Assembly (NCBI RefSeq): GCF_005502275.1
Contig: NZ_SWLZ01000008.1
Coordinates: 1-64,000 of the forward strand
DNA length: 64,000 nucleotides
Reading direction: 5' to 3'
DNA from: Robertmurraya siralis
Lineage (GTDB): Bacteria; Bacillota; Bacilli; Bacillales; Cytobacillaceae
Shown here in pieces: positions 32,161 to 41,376 of the stretch. The translations under genes were made by a program, and so were the position numbers. Every line of letters begins with the position of its first letter. Position 1 is the stretch's first letter. The notes under the pieces are model-generated. The model was given only the letters and a program-made list of their open reading frames with translations, did no database searches and had not been told where the DNA came from.

Positions 32161-33012
32161 ATGGCCATGCAAATCCTAAAAGTTATGAACAATTCGTTGA
32201 TATTAGCGGTTAACGATTCAGGAAATGAATGTATTTTAATGGGAAAAGGAATAGGATATAAGAAATCAATTGGCCATGAAATACAAGAGTCTGAGGTAGA
32301 GAAGACGTTTATCCTGAAAGATAAAACTATTCTTCGAAACTTTATACAGTTGGCAAGCGAGTTGGATGATACTTACTTTAATATTGTAAAAGAAATCATT
32401 GATTATGCGACTAAAGAACACGGAATTGAAGTCATGGATTACTTATATTTATCCTTGTCCGACCATATTGCCTTTGTTGCCAATCGTTTTTCCGAGGGAA
32501 TAATAGGTGAGAAGTTTAACTATATTGAAGTAGTTAAATATCATCAAAAGGAATATGCGATTGGAAAATATGCGGTGAACCTTATCAATCAAACAATGGG
32601 TATAGAACTACCTGAAAGTGAAGCTTCCGCAATCGGACTGCATTTTGTGAATGCGCGCTTAAATTCAGAATCATATAATCAGGAAGTTCAGATTGTAAAG
32701 TTGATTGACCATCTTGAGGCAATTGTACTTAGAAAAGCAAACACCTATTTTGAAAAGGATAGCCTTTCTTACTCAAGATTCATTACTCATCTGAAATTTT
32801 TCGCAGAGAGAATAGTCAAAAAACAAACTTTTGAGGATTCTGAGTCTGATATTCTATACGACCAATTGAGTCAATCTATGTCCAAAGAAAGCGAAATTAT
32901 TGAGAGTATTACACGATTTGTCAAACAAAAATATGCAATTGACTTATCCGGGCAGGAGAAAACTTATCTAATCATCCATATTCATCGTATATTGGGTGGT
33001 AACCAAAAATAA
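32161..33012 (+). CDS. LicT/BglG-family transcription antiterminator
   Basis: A 283-aa RNA-binding regulator. The N-terminal CAT domain (about 1-57: MQILKVMNNSLILAVNDSGNECILMGKGIGYKK) binds RAT RNA. Two PRD domains follow with the phosphorylatable His in LSDHIAF, IGLHFVNAR, and IHIHRILGG regions. In the presence of substrate it should bind 28671-28694 and stop the leader terminator from forming. ATG at 32161 or 32167 are both possible. It ends the PTS operon, so it feeds back on its own transcription. Confidence 0.93.
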   Translation: MAMQILKVMNNSLILAVNDSGNECILMGKGIGYKKSIGHEIQESEVEKTFILKDKTILRNFIQLASELDDTYFNIVKEIIDYATKEHGIEVMDYLYLSLSDHIAFVANRFSEGIIGEKFNYIEVVKYHQKEYAIGKYAVNLINQTMGIELPESEASAIGLHFVNARLNSESYNQEVQIVKLIDHLEAIVLRKANTYFEKDSLSYSRFITHLKFFAERIVKKQTFEDSESDILYDQLSQSMSKESEIIESITRFVKQKYAIDLSGQEKTYLIIHIHRILGGNQK

Positions 33013-33030
33013 GGAAATTTACCGAATTAG

Positions 33031-33086
33031 AAGGCTGATTCAAAATGTCGTTAAAAAATGACATTTTGAAATCAGCCCTTTTTGTA
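33031..33086 (+). terminator. Terminator of beta-glucoside operon
   Basis: AAGGCTGATTCAAAATGTC pairs with GACATTTTGAAATCAGCCCTT, then TTTT. A long, near-perfect stem. Confidence 0.9.
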
Positions 33087-33224
33087 AACGTCTAGTCTGA
33101 TTTTACACTTTTTCTCATTTCCATTTTAGGCTTTAGCGACAAATAGAAAAGGGGCTTGGGAAAAAAACGGTAGTTTTCTGTAGAATTGTTTGAAACAACT
33201 GTTTTACAGTCAACTTATATTAAG

Positions 33225-33420
33225 TCATTCTAATTTCAAAATTGATTTAATGGTGCTTTCAATTGACCATTCTTCATATAATCATCTTTCATTCCCATGA
33301 ATGTTGCATCAAGGTCTGTTTTCGACTAACTATTACGTGTGCCTAAGATTGCAAAGTCCCGTTGATAGTTCTGTTTCCGTATAAGATAATCAGTCAACTG
33401 CTTATGCACTTGCTGTTTTT
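33225..33420 (-). pseudogene. IS1182-family transposase remnant
   Basis: The minus-strand frame reads VHKQLTDYLIRKQNYQRDF, then after a stop SKTDLDATFMGMKDDYMKNG QLKAPLNQF-stop. SKTDxDATFMxMKxDxMxNGQLK is the mark of IS1182-type transposases. Only a small, mutated piece remains. The rest of 33087-33448 holds nothing else recognisable. Confidence 0.65.
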
Positions 33421-33456
33421 AAACTTAACTGCTGCACGAATGCAGCAGTTAAGTTT
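33421..33456. terminator. Perfect hairpin at the end of the esterase gene
   Basis: AAACTTAACTGCTGCA and its exact complement flank a CGAA loop. It covers the stop codon region of the minus-strand esterase. No T-run follows on that strand, so termination strength is uncertain. Confidence 0.55.
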
Positions 33457-34240
33457 CTCCGCCCTTAAACCGCAATGCCCGACTAATGGTTGCAGGTACA
33501 ACGGAAGCGTGATTTTCCTCTGAAGCAATAAATAGTTCCTTTGAAAGAGCGGGCAATTCTTTGTAGAATTCTTTAGCATCCTCGACCATGAATCCCTCGT
33601 GTTCACCTACGGCTATGAATAATTTCTGCAAATCATCTGGATTTGCTTTCTCCAAATAGTCAAATAATTCTTTTCCATTCCACCAAATCGATGGGCTTAT
33701 CGCGATGTAGGTTTGAAAATCATGGCAGTGCGTTAAATAGCACCAAATCGTATAGTATCCCGCCAAAGAATGGCCAAATAGAGTCTGCTTATTTTTATTT
33801 ACAGCAAATTTCTTTTCGATCGCAGGCTTGAGTTCTTCTTTCATAAATTTTTGGAAGAGGGGGGCGCCGCCATGGTGACCGAGATTCATCTTTTTTCCTT
33901 TCGCATGCTCGGGGAAAAGATAATGCTCTGCTGGTGCAGTAAATTCATAGAATCTTCGTTGCCTCATGTCTTGTTCATCATGGCAAATCCCCACCACGAT
34001 GCTAGGTTCAACTTTCGTTTTTGCTGTATTAGCCGATTGCAGCTTAACAGCATATTTAGCAAATTGAAAATACGATTGTCCATCTAACAAATAGACGATC
34101 GGAAACCCCGATTTTGGAGGAGTTTCATTTGGCACATATACTTCAATGGTATATTGATAATGGGTGAATTTCGAATCGTAATCAAATTGAATATCTTTGT
34201 TTTGCACGAAATCAATCTCCTTTACAACCAAATTTATCAA
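33449..34240 (-). CDS. Siderophore esterase, BesA/IroE-like alpha/beta hydrolase
   Basis: A 263-aa hydrolase of the putative esterase (Fes/IroE/YbbA-BesA) type. IVYLLDGQSYF opens the fold, the nucleophile Ser is in LFGHSLAGYYTIWCYL, and the catalytic His lies near EENHASVVPATIS. Such enzymes cleave trilactone catecholate siderophores inside the cell to release iron. Divergent from and adjacent to a Feu-like siderophore uptake operon with an AraC regulator, the same set as B. subtilis feuABC-ybbA-btr. It has no export signal, in line with cytoplasmic action. Confidence 0.82.
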   Translation of the reverse strand: MINLVVKEIDFVQNKDIQFDYDSKFTHYQYTIEVYVPNETPPKSGFPIVYLLDGQSYFQFAKYAVKLQSANTAKTKVEPSIVVGICHDEQDMRQRRFYEFTAPAEHYLFPEHAKGKKMNLGHHGGAPLFQKFMKEELKPAIEKKFAVNKNKQTLFGHSLAGYYTIWCYLTHCHDFQTYIAISPSIWWNGKELFDYLEKANPDDLQKLFIAVGEHEGFMVEDAKEFYKELPALSKELFIASEENHASVVPATISRALRFKGGET

Positions 34241-34486
34241 CTATCTTCAATCGTTCCTTCGCCATCATACAATTCTCTTCAGCAATTTCCAATGTAATAA
34301 ATATATAAAAATGAATGAGGAGTCCTGAAAAAAATCCATTTTATATAAAAAGAAATATAAAATAATTGTTTAAATTATAGGAAACTATTATGAAATTACC
34401 AATTTATTGGTATAAAAAAGTCCATTCTTTCATACGCAAATATCTATTCATTTCCCTATTGCAGTTTGGTAGGATGGGATCAGTAA

Positions 34487-34501
34487 TGAGAATCAATATC
34501 A
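34487..34501 (+). promoter_or_regulatory. Fur box before siderophore uptake operon
   Basis: TGAGAATCAATATCA fits the 7-1-7 Fur pattern (TGATAATnATTATCA) with two mismatches. It lies 22 bases before the lipoprotein start codon. Confidence 0.7.
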
Positions 34502-34523
34502 ATTAAATGCTGGAGGGAAATAT

Positions 34524-35501
34524 ATGAAGAGATTTTGGAAATATGGAGTGGCCACATTAGTGACCTTTTCTTTGGCTGCTTGTAATACATCAGAAGAAAG
34601 TAGTAAAAAAACAGAGGAAAAACCGGTTGAAACAGCAACGAAATCTGAAGTGGAGGAAGCAAAGGAAATTAAGATAAATTATTTGGGGACAGAGTATGCA
34701 TTCCCAAATCCTGTTGAAAATATTGTCGCTGCCAGCTTTGAATCGATGGAAGATTCGGTCGCGCTTGGGATTAAGCCAGTCGGTGTATTAGAAGTAGGAG
34801 GGAGGATTCCAGAATATTTAAATGAGCTTGAAGGAGCGGCATTGATAGGAGATAAAAGAGCTCCGAGTGCAGAGGCGATTCTTTCATTAGAGCCTGATGC
34901 GATTATTGGAACGTCCAAATGGGGCGAAGATGTCATGACGCAAATGAATAAATTAGCCACAACTCTCCCATACTCTCACATCTCAGCCAACTGGAAAGAT
35001 AATCTCTTGGCGTTAGCAGCATTAACGAACAAGACAGCTGAAGCGGAAAAACTGATTGCTGATTATGAGCAAAAAGTAGCAGATACCAAAGAGAAGATTG
35101 CCAATTCAGATGTAAGTGATCAATCTGTGCTGATGATCCGTATTCGCGCTGGGCAAATGTATGTCTATCCGGAGAATGTCTATTTTAACCCGATTCTTTA
35201 TCAGGATTTAGGGTTAACAGTTCCAGATGTTGTGGCAAAAGCGGAAGCACAAGCAGAAATATCATTAGAGACCTTATCAGATGTTGATCCAGATATTATC
35301 TTTTTGCAATTTGCAGAGACGGAAAATGCAGATGCTCCAAAAGCATTGGATGACCTGCAAAATAATGCAATTTTTAAAAGTTTAAAAGCATCGCAAAACG
35401 GAGAGGTATATGTGAATACGATTGCACCATTAGCTGAAGGTGGAACCGCGTGGTCGAAAACTAGATTTTTAGATGTCCTCGAAGAAAATTTATTGAAATA
35501 A
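34524..35501 (+). CDS. Iron-siderophore ABC transporter substrate-binding lipoprotein
   Basis: A 325-aa FeuA/FecB-type binding protein. The lipoprotein signal ends at the lipobox LAAC (Cys20), followed by a Ser/Glu/Lys linker. The periplasmic-binding fold has VENIVAASFESMEDSVALGIKPVG and LSLEPDAIIGTS marks. It captures the ferric siderophore outside the membrane and hands it to the permeases encoded next. TGGAGGG precedes the start. It is the first gene of a five-gene operon (34524-39725). Confidence 0.9.
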   Translation: MKRFWKYGVATLVTFSLAACNTSEESSKKTEEKPVETATKSEVEEAKEIKINYLGTEYAFPNPVENIVAASFESMEDSVALGIKPVGVLEVGGRIPEYLNELEGAALIGDKRAPSAEAILSLEPDAIIGTSKWGEDVMTQMNKLATTLPYSHISANWKDNLLALAALTNKTAEAEKLIADYEQKVADTKEKIANSDVSDQSVLMIRIRAGQMYVYPENVYFNPILYQDLGLTVPDVVAKAEAQAEISLETLSDVDPDIIFLQFAETENADAPKALDDLQNNAIFKSLKASQNGEVYVNTIAPLAEGGTAWSKTRFLDVLEENLLK

Positions 35502-35573
35502 TGGAAGCTGCAAAATTGGAAGCAAGCATCGTCTTCGCTTCCAATCTGCACGTTAGAAGATAGGTGCAAAAGA

Positions 35574-36581
35574 GTGAATCAGACAGCTAATATTCGAAAT
35601 ATGATTATGTTCATAACTCCATTATTGATTATCGCCACAATGATAATTTCTGTTTCATATGGAACAAAAGAGATCGGGCTTGAAACGATTTGGCAGGCAC
35701 TGCTCCATTTTGATCAAAGCAATGCGGATCATCAGATTATCCGGACGAGTAGAATTCCTCGGGCAATTGCTGTTCTTGTTGTTGGCGCATTTTTAGCTGT
35801 TGCCGGCGCGATTATGCAAGGGATTACGCGAAATTATCTTGCATCGCCTTCGTTAATGGGCGTGAACGATGGTTCCGCTTTTGTGATTACGTTGGCGTTG
35901 GTCATGGCGCCTGGATTGGCCAACTATGAAATGATGATTCTCTCCATTATTGGCTCGGCTTTGGGAGCAGGTTTAGTATTTGGCTTTGGAGCGGCGATTA
36001 AAAACGGTCTGTCGCCGGTCAGGCTCGCGATCATCGGGACTGTCATCGGAACTTTTTTAAGCAGTGTTGCTTCTGCGGTTGCGATGTATTTCCAAGTCTC
36101 GCAAACTGTTGCTGCTTGGTATAATACAAAAATTCATACTGTTGATACGGGTATGCTTCTTCTCTCGGTGCCATTTGGTTTAGTCGGCATATTAATTGCT
36201 CTAATTTGTGCACGTGCCATCACGGTAGCCTCTTTAGGGGAGGATATTGCCGTAGGGCTCGGGCAAAAAACAAAGCTTATTCGTTATTTATCGATGTTCT
36301 CTGTTGTTCTTTTAACAGGAACGGCAGTGGCACTCGTCGGAAAAATTGCTTTTGTAGGATTGGTTATTCCTCATATTGTAAGATTTTTAGTTGGAGTGGA
36401 CTATCGTTCTATCATTCCCTGTTCACTCTTAGTGGGTGCTTTTTTCCTTAGTCTGTGTGATTTAGTCAGTCGTTTCATTAACTATCCTTTTGAAACGCCA
36501 ATTGGGGTCGTAACGGCTTTTATCGGAATTCCATTCTTTCTTTATTTAATTCGATCTCGTGGAGGTGATAGGCATGCCTAA
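35574..36581 (+). CDS. FecCD-family iron-siderophore permease (FeuB-like)
   Basis: A 335-aa permease with about 9-10 spans, starting at GTG. FecCD marks are ARAIAVLVVGAFLAVAGAIMQGITRN-type (here RTSRIPRAIAVLVVGAFLAV, AGAIMQGITRNYLASP), GxVxFVGLVIPHIVRFLVG near the C-terminus (the coupling helix to the ATPase), and a final IGIPFFLYLIRSRGGD. It pairs with the 36574 permease to form the channel. The next gene starts inside its last codons. Confidence 0.92.
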   Translation: MNQTANIRNMIMFITPLLIIATMIISVSYGTKEIGLETIWQALLHFDQSNADHQIIRTSRIPRAIAVLVVGAFLAVAGAIMQGITRNYLASPSLMGVNDGSAFVITLALVMAPGLANYEMMILSIIGSALGAGLVFGFGAAIKNGLSPVRLAIIGTVIGTFLSSVASAVAMYFQVSQTVAAWYNTKIHTVDTGMLLLSVPFGLVGILIALICARAITVASLGEDIAVGLGQKTKLIRYLSMFSVVLLTGTAVALVGKIAFVGLVIPHIVRFLVGVDYRSIIPCSLLVGAFFLSLCDLVSRFINYPFETPIGVVTAFIGIPFFLYLIRSRGGDRHA

Positions 36582-37602
36582 ACCAAAGCGGAATCGATTC
36601 GTTTTTACCGTCATCGTCACCTTTACTATCATTTTTATCGGATTTTATTTGCATGTCACCAATGGCATGTTTGATATGAGCGTCGTGGAAGTTATTAAAA
36701 CCTTGTTTGGTTTGGTAGATAATGAAAAATTTAGACTTGTCATTTTCGAACTGCGTCTTCCACGAATTATGATTGCGATCTTAGTAGGTATTGGTTTAGC
36801 GTTAGCGGGCTGCGTTCTTCAAGGGATTACGAAAAATGACCTAGCCGACCCTGGAATTCTAGGGATTAATGCTGGAGCAGGAGCGGCGGTTGTCTTCTTC
36901 TTGTTCTTCTTTCAGTTTCAAGCAGTCCGTACAGATGGATCAGAATGGCTCAACATTATGATGATGCCAATATTCGGGTTAATTGGTGGAACGATAGCGG
37001 CAGCCATTATATTCGTTCTTTCCTATAAGCATGGCCGTTTAGATGTACAACGGCTGCTTTTAACAGGGATTGCCATTAATAGTGGGTTTGGGGCATTGTC
37101 CTTGTATCTTTCATTAAAAATGAACGAGAAAGACTTCGAATCTGCCGCACTTTGGCAGGCTGGTGCAATTTATAATGCAAATTGGATCTTTATTGTCTCG
37201 ATGCTCCCTTGGATTATTATTCTTGGCATTTACATCTATCGAAAGTCTTATTTACTGGATTATTTTCAGCTTGAGGATAATACCATTGTCAGCTTAGGGA
37301 TTCATTTGGAAAAAGAAAAAATTCTTCTCCTTTTGGCCAGCGTTGGCTTAGTTAGTGCCTGTGTATCAGTTTCAGGGAGCATTGGCTTTATCGGATTGAT
37401 GGCTCCCCATATTGCCCGGCAGTTAGTGGGGATTAAACATCGCTTCGTAGTACCGGTAAGTGCGTTAATTGGTGCTGCTTTGCTCGTTTTTTCTGATTTT
37501 ATTGGAAAAACTTTATTCGCCCCATCAGAGTTAGCCGTTGGCATCGTCGTTTCCATTATTGGGATTCCGTACTTCTTATATTTATTAGTGAAAGCACGTT
37601 AA
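36574..37602 (+). CDS. FecCD-family iron-siderophore permease (FeuC-like)
   Basis: A 342-aa second channel subunit. It has LRLPRIMIAILVGIGLALAG then CVLQGITKNDLADPGILGIN, and the coupling motif GSIGFIGLMAPHIARQLVG. It starts at ATG 36574 behind GGAGGTGA, overlapping the previous stop by 8 bases; the GTG at 36559 is part of that site region and is less likely. Confidence 0.92.
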   Translation: MPKPKRNRFVFTVIVTFTIIFIGFYLHVTNGMFDMSVVEVIKTLFGLVDNEKFRLVIFELRLPRIMIAILVGIGLALAGCVLQGITKNDLADPGILGINAGAGAAVVFFLFFFQFQAVRTDGSEWLNIMMMPIFGLIGGTIAAAIIFVLSYKHGRLDVQRLLLTGIAINSGFGALSLYLSLKMNEKDFESAALWQAGAIYNANWIFIVSMLPWIIILGIYIYRKSYLLDYFQLEDNTIVSLGIHLEKEKILLLLASVGLVSACVSVSGSIGFIGLMAPHIARQLVGIKHRFVVPVSALIGAALLVFSDFIGKTLFAPSELAVGIVVSIIGIPYFLYLLVKAR

Positions 37603-37617
37603 AAGGAGGAAGATAGA

Positions 37618-38406
37618 ATGCTGACTGCTTTTCGGATGGAAGAATTAACGGCAGGATATGAACGAAACATCATTTTTGAAAATTTAAATGCCTCTATTGA
37701 ATATGGCAGAATCACGACAATCATCGGTCCAAATGGTTGTGGCAAATCAACGCTTCTTAAAACAATGGGGCGGATATTGAAAAAAGAGAAGGGACATGTA
37801 TTCCTTCAAGAGCAGGATATGCAAGCACTCTCAACGAAGGAAATTGCCAAACGGCTGGCGATTTTATCCCAATCTCCTTCTGCACCACCTCAGCTAACTG
37901 TTGGAGAATTAATCTCATATGGTCGCTATCCCCATCGCAAAAATGTGAATCGGCTGTCCAAGCAAGATAGGGAAATGATTGACTGGGCAATGGAAGTGAC
38001 GCAAACGACGGAATTTGAAGCGCGTGAATTAGCTCAATTATCAGGTGGACAAAGGCAGCGGGTATGGCTGGCGATGGCATTGGCACAAAAAACAGAGATT
38101 CTTTTGCTTGATGAGCCTACGACCTATTTAGATATGGCTCATCAAATTGAAGTGCTGAAAATAGTCAAGAAACTGAATGAAGAACACGGCTGTACAATCG
38201 TGATGGTGCTGCATGATATTAATCAGGCTTCTCGCTTTTCGGATACCATCATTGCCATGAGGAGCGGAAAGGTGTTGGCAACTGGAACACCGAGAGAGAT
38301 TATGACAGCGCCGGTTTTAAAGGATGTATTTCAAATTACCGCTACTATTATCGAGGATGAAGATATTCCGGTATGTGTATCTTATGACGTATTACCGCAA
38401 GAGTAG
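37618..38406 (+). CDS. Iron-siderophore ABC transporter ATPase
   Basis: A 262-aa FecE/FhuC-type ATPase. Walker A is GPNGCGKST, the signature LSGGQRQRVWLAMALAQ, Walker B ILLLDEPTTYLD and the switch His in VLHDINQASRF. It powers uptake through the two FecCD permeases. In B. subtilis the Feu system borrows the separately encoded YusV ATPase, whereas here the ATPase is in the operon. AAAGGAGG precedes the start. Confidence 0.95.
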   Translation: MLTAFRMEELTAGYERNIIFENLNASIEYGRITTIIGPNGCGKSTLLKTMGRILKKEKGHVFLQEQDMQALSTKEIAKRLAILSQSPSAPPQLTVGELISYGRYPHRKNVNRLSKQDREMIDWAMEVTQTTEFEARELAQLSGGQRQRVWLAMALAQKTEILLLDEPTTYLDMAHQIEVLKIVKKLNEEHGCTIVMVLHDINQASRFSDTIIAMRSGKVLATGTPREIMTAPVLKDVFQITATIIEDEDIPVCVSYDVLPQE

Positions 38407-38420
38407 GAAGGAGAATGAAT

Positions 38421-39725
38421 ATGTCTTTGTGTATCGGCTTAACACTTTCTCCAACATGGTTGAACGGGGAAGGGTGGAGGCGTGCGGATAGTAAAGCTGA
38501 ACAGCTGTTTTCAAGTCAATATTATCTTGAGCTGGCGCAAAGGGCTGAAGCAGCGAAACTGGATTTTGTGTTTAAACCGGATAGTCTTTTTTTCAATAAA
38601 GAAATGGCCGATAAATCGCCAGGGCACACATGTTTAGACCCCATTGTCATGTTGGCTTCGATTGCCAGAGAGACAGAGAAAATTGGTCTTGTCGCGACAA
38701 TGTCTACGACGTTTAGTGAACCTTTTACGGTTGCTCGGCAGCTGCAATCGCTAAACTGGATGAGCGAAGGGCGGGTAGGCTGGAATATTGTCACTTCGAT
38801 TGAGGGAAGCGGCAACTTTGGAAAAGGTGAGATGCCTTCTTCAAAAGAAAGATACGAAAGGGCACTAGAATTTACTGAGGTAGTACGTAAGCTTTGGGCC
38901 AGTTATCCAAATGAGGCGCTAACAATAAATCGGGAATCTGGACAATTTGCCGATCAAGAAATGATTTTTCCCATTCACCATAAGGGCGAGTTTTATCATG
39001 TAGAAGGTCCATTGAATGTCCCTGCTTTTGATTCAACGTCCATTCCATTATTTCAAGCAGGTGCTTCCGATTTAGGGAGAAATTTTGCTTCTTTTGTGGC
39101 AGATGCCTGCTTTGCTGCCACACCAGATTTGGAATCAGCAATTGAATTAAGACGTGATTTACATACAAGGGCTCATAAACATGGACGTGATTCAAGAGCG
39201 ATTCGTGTGTTGCCTGGCATGCATTTCTTTTTAGGAGAGACTCGTGAGGAGGCGCAGCAACTTTATCAAGACGCTTATGCCCATTTAACGAATGAACAAA
39301 GATTAGCTGCGGTTCAGCGTATTTTAGGTGTGGATCTTAGTCATCTATCGCTCCAATCCCGCATCACTGCTAAAGACATTCCTGAAGTGATGGAGAACGT
39401 CCGCAGCCGAACGCATGCAGACTTACTAAGACGAATCATCATCAATGAAGAGCCAACTCTTCAGACGTTGCTTTCTAAACCTGAAGTCATTGGCTCGGCC
39501 CACTGGGTCGTCATTGGAACACCCGCTGATGCGGTTGAAGAAATAATAAGATGGTACCGGCATGGTGCACTTGATGGAGTGATCGCCTTGCCAGGGGGAT
39601 CTGTCCAATCTTTGAATTTATTTTTAGAAAAGGTAGTTCCTCTTTTAGTAGAAAAAGGGCTCTTTAGAAAGGAATATAGTGGCAATACCTTAAGTGAGCA
39701 TTTGCACGAAAAAGTGAAGAAGTAG
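38421..39725 (+). CDS. FMN-dependent monooxygenase, NtaA/SnaA/DszA family
   Basis: A 434-aa LLM-class flavin monooxygenase. The family start LSPTWLNGEGWR, the FVFKPDSLF region, GLVATMSTTFSEPFTVARQL and NIVTSIEGSGNFG are typical of the NtaA/DszA group. These enzymes oxidise small substrates with reduced FMN. As the last gene of a siderophore uptake operon it may process the imported ligand, which is an inference from context. Start at 38421 has the best spacing from GGAAGGAG; ATG 38415 is too close. Confidence 0.87.
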   Translation: MSLCIGLTLSPTWLNGEGWRRADSKAEQLFSSQYYLELAQRAEAAKLDFVFKPDSLFFNKEMADKSPGHTCLDPIVMLASIARETEKIGLVATMSTTFSEPFTVARQLQSLNWMSEGRVGWNIVTSIEGSGNFGKGEMPSSKERYERALEFTEVVRKLWASYPNEALTINRESGQFADQEMIFPIHHKGEFYHVEGPLNVPAFDSTSIPLFQAGASDLGRNFASFVADACFAATPDLESAIELRRDLHTRAHKHGRDSRAIRVLPGMHFFLGETREEAQQLYQDAYAHLTNEQRLAAVQRILGVDLSHLSLQSRITAKDIPEVMENVRSRTHADLLRRIIINEEPTLQTLLSKPEVIGSAHWVVIGTPADAVEEIIRWYRHGALDGVIALPGGSVQSLNLFLEKVVPLLVEKGLFRKEYSGNTLSEHLHEKVKK

Positions 39726-39745
39726 CGCTATTTCGCTACTCTTTA
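39721..39745. terminator. Hairpin between convergent monooxygenase and AraC genes
   Basis: GTAGCG and CGCTAC flank a CTATTT loop and are followed by TCTTT. Confidence 0.6.
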
Positions 39746-40573
39746 CAGCCTTTGATGGTCCTTTCTATATTGACTGGGGGATGTCCCTGTTAAACTTTTA
39801 AAAACCCTACTGAAATAAAAATTATCCTGATATCCGACAGCTTCAGAAATCTCAGAGACGGTGAGTTCACTAACGGTAAGCAATTCCTTCGCTTTGGAGA
39901 TTCGGTATTTTGTTAAGTATTGGATCGGAGTTAAACCTGTGATTTTTTCAAAGAGGTAAGCTATCCTTCTGCGATCAATCTCAAACATGTCGGCTACTTC
40001 ACGAATGCTAATTTCTTCCTCATAATGTGTGTGGAAGTAATCTAATATTTTGGTTACCTGCTGTAAGGTAAAGTTGTATTGGCTATTTCTCGCACCATTT
40101 AAAATGGATTGGAGTAAATTCATGAACAGAACCTTTAATTCAAACTGGGAGAAATAATCAGGATTCATATTTTTGTTCAATAATAGTTGAACAATTTCTA
40201 CAATTTCCTCCATATGATCAATTTCGATTGAGAAGTGTTTGTTGGCAAAGGTACTAAATTTATCCTCAGCATCAATTAAATGATAGTGGATAACAACGTA
40301 CGTCCAATCTTCTTCAAAGGTTTTAATTTCAATATCCATCCCTGCTCCGGCATGGACGATCGTATTCTTATCAATATAATAAGGAACGCCATTTAAGGAG
40401 AAGCGGGCTTCACCTTCAAGTGGAATAATCAGTCCGCAAGTTTGAGAATCCGTTTTTCGATTTGTATCTATTTTTCCAGCAGGTAATGTGCTTTTAAAAG
40501 CGTTTCTAAATTGAATCGAGGAGGTTGCGAAATACTCGATTAACTCATTTGTTTTAATAGCCAATGCATTCAC
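39743..40573 (-). CDS. AraC-family regulator (Btr-like)
   Basis: A 276-aa regulator. The N-terminal half is a cupin-like ligand domain (GLIIPLEGEARFSLNGVPYYIDKNTIVHAGAGMD). The C-terminal AraC DNA-binding domain has two HTHs (ISIREVADMFEIDRRRIAYLFEKITG and LTVSEISEAVGYQDNFYFSRVFKSLTG). By position next to a Feu-like operon it is likely the substrate-sensing activator, as Btr is for feuABC in B. subtilis. It starts at GTG (or TTG 40564, better spaced from GAGGTGA). A near-perfect Fur box lies upstream. Confidence 0.88.
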   Translation of the reverse strand: MNALAIKTNELIEYFATSSIQFRNAFKSTLPAGKIDTNRKTDSQTCGLIIPLEGEARFSLNGVPYYIDKNTIVHAGAGMDIEIKTFEEDWTYVVIHYHLIDAEDKFSTFANKHFSIEIDHMEEIVEIVQLLLNKNMNPDYFSQFELKVLFMNLLQSILNGARNSQYNFTLQQVTKILDYFHTHYEEEISIREVADMFEIDRRRIAYLFEKITGLTPIQYLTKYRISKAKELLTVSELTVSEISEAVGYQDNFYFSRVFKSLTGTSPSQYRKDHQRL

Positions 40574-40591
40574 CTCTTTTCAACCTTAAAC

Positions 40592-40610
40592 GATAATGAT
40601 AATCATTATT
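40592..40610 (-). promoter_or_regulatory. Fur box before AraC regulator gene
   Basis: GATAATGATAATCATTATT matches the 19-bp Fur consensus GATAATGATAATCATTATC at 18 positions. It lies about 20 bases upstream of the regulator start. Confidence 0.88.
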
Positions 40611-40783
40611 AATAATTATATCAATATTTAGGAGTGTTAAAAAGAGTTTGTTTTTAAGATTGTATGTCAGGAAATGATCAAACTGTCTTTACTTTACAGA
40701 GCCAGTTATGGCGATAATGAAAGCACTACAATGAATATTGTTTATCGAGGTCATTTTTCTCTCTCAACTGTGATTTTCAATTT

Positions 40784-41218
40784 TTAAGAAGAAAAATAAT
40801 CTTTCAACATAATATTGTTATTCACAACATCCTCAAGCGTATAGCGATCCAACTCTTTTAAAAATTGTTCTAAAGCGTTCTGAAAAATATGTTTAAGTGA
40901 ACACACTGGTGTAATGACACATTGACTATTTTTGCGATCAAAACATTCAACAATATGAAAATCTTCTTCTGTCTGGCGAATCAGCTCCCCAACATTTATT
41001 TCGGAGGGGGACTTTGCTAGTCGAACGCCTCCGCCTCTGCCGCGAATGGTTTCGATATATCCCATTTTTCCTAAATGATGAATAATCTTCATTAGATGAT
41101 TTTTTGAAATAGAAAATGCATCTGCGATTTCAGTAATTTTTATTAGTTTCTCGCGATCCTTTGTGCCTAAATAAATGAGAACCCTAAAAGAATAGTCAGA
41201 GTAACTAGTTAAACGCAT
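40784..41218 (-). CDS. nsrR: Nitric oxide-sensing Rrf2-family repressor NsrR
   Basis: A 144-aa Rrf2-family repressor. It begins MRLTSYSDYSFRVLIYLG and has a winged HTH (EIADAFSISKNHLMKIIHHLGKMG, RGRGGGVRLAK). The [Fe-S] cluster cysteines are in ECFDRKNSQCVITPVCSLK (C-x7-C-x5-C). NO damages the cluster and releases the repressor. Divergent from hmp, with NsrR-type operators between, so it is probably the direct repressor of hmp. Confidence 0.92.
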   Translation of the reverse strand: MRLTSYSDYSFRVLIYLGTKDREKLIKITEIADAFSISKNHLMKIIHHLGKMGYIETIRGRGGGVRLAKSPSEINVGELIRQTEEDFHIVECFDRKNSQCVITPVCSLKHIFQNALEQFLKELDRYTLEDVVNNNIMLKDYFSS

Positions 41219-41264
41219 TATTTTTTCTCCTCACATTGCTTCCTTTTGTTTATGGCTTTGTAAA

Positions 41265-41279
41265 TGAGAATCATTTTCT
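41265..41279. promoter_or_regulatory. Fur-like box between nsrR and hmp
   Basis: TGAGAATCATTTTCT is a 7-1-7 Fur-like match upstream of nsrR. In B. subtilis Fur also tunes some NO-stress genes; the role here is inferred. Confidence 0.5.
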
Positions 41280-41376
41280 CAGGGAATCTTGGTTTCACAT
41301 GAAACAATATGGTTTAACAAAGCCTTGTTTATAGAATATATGACTGGCAGCAAATTTCAAATTGTAAACTTAAAAG

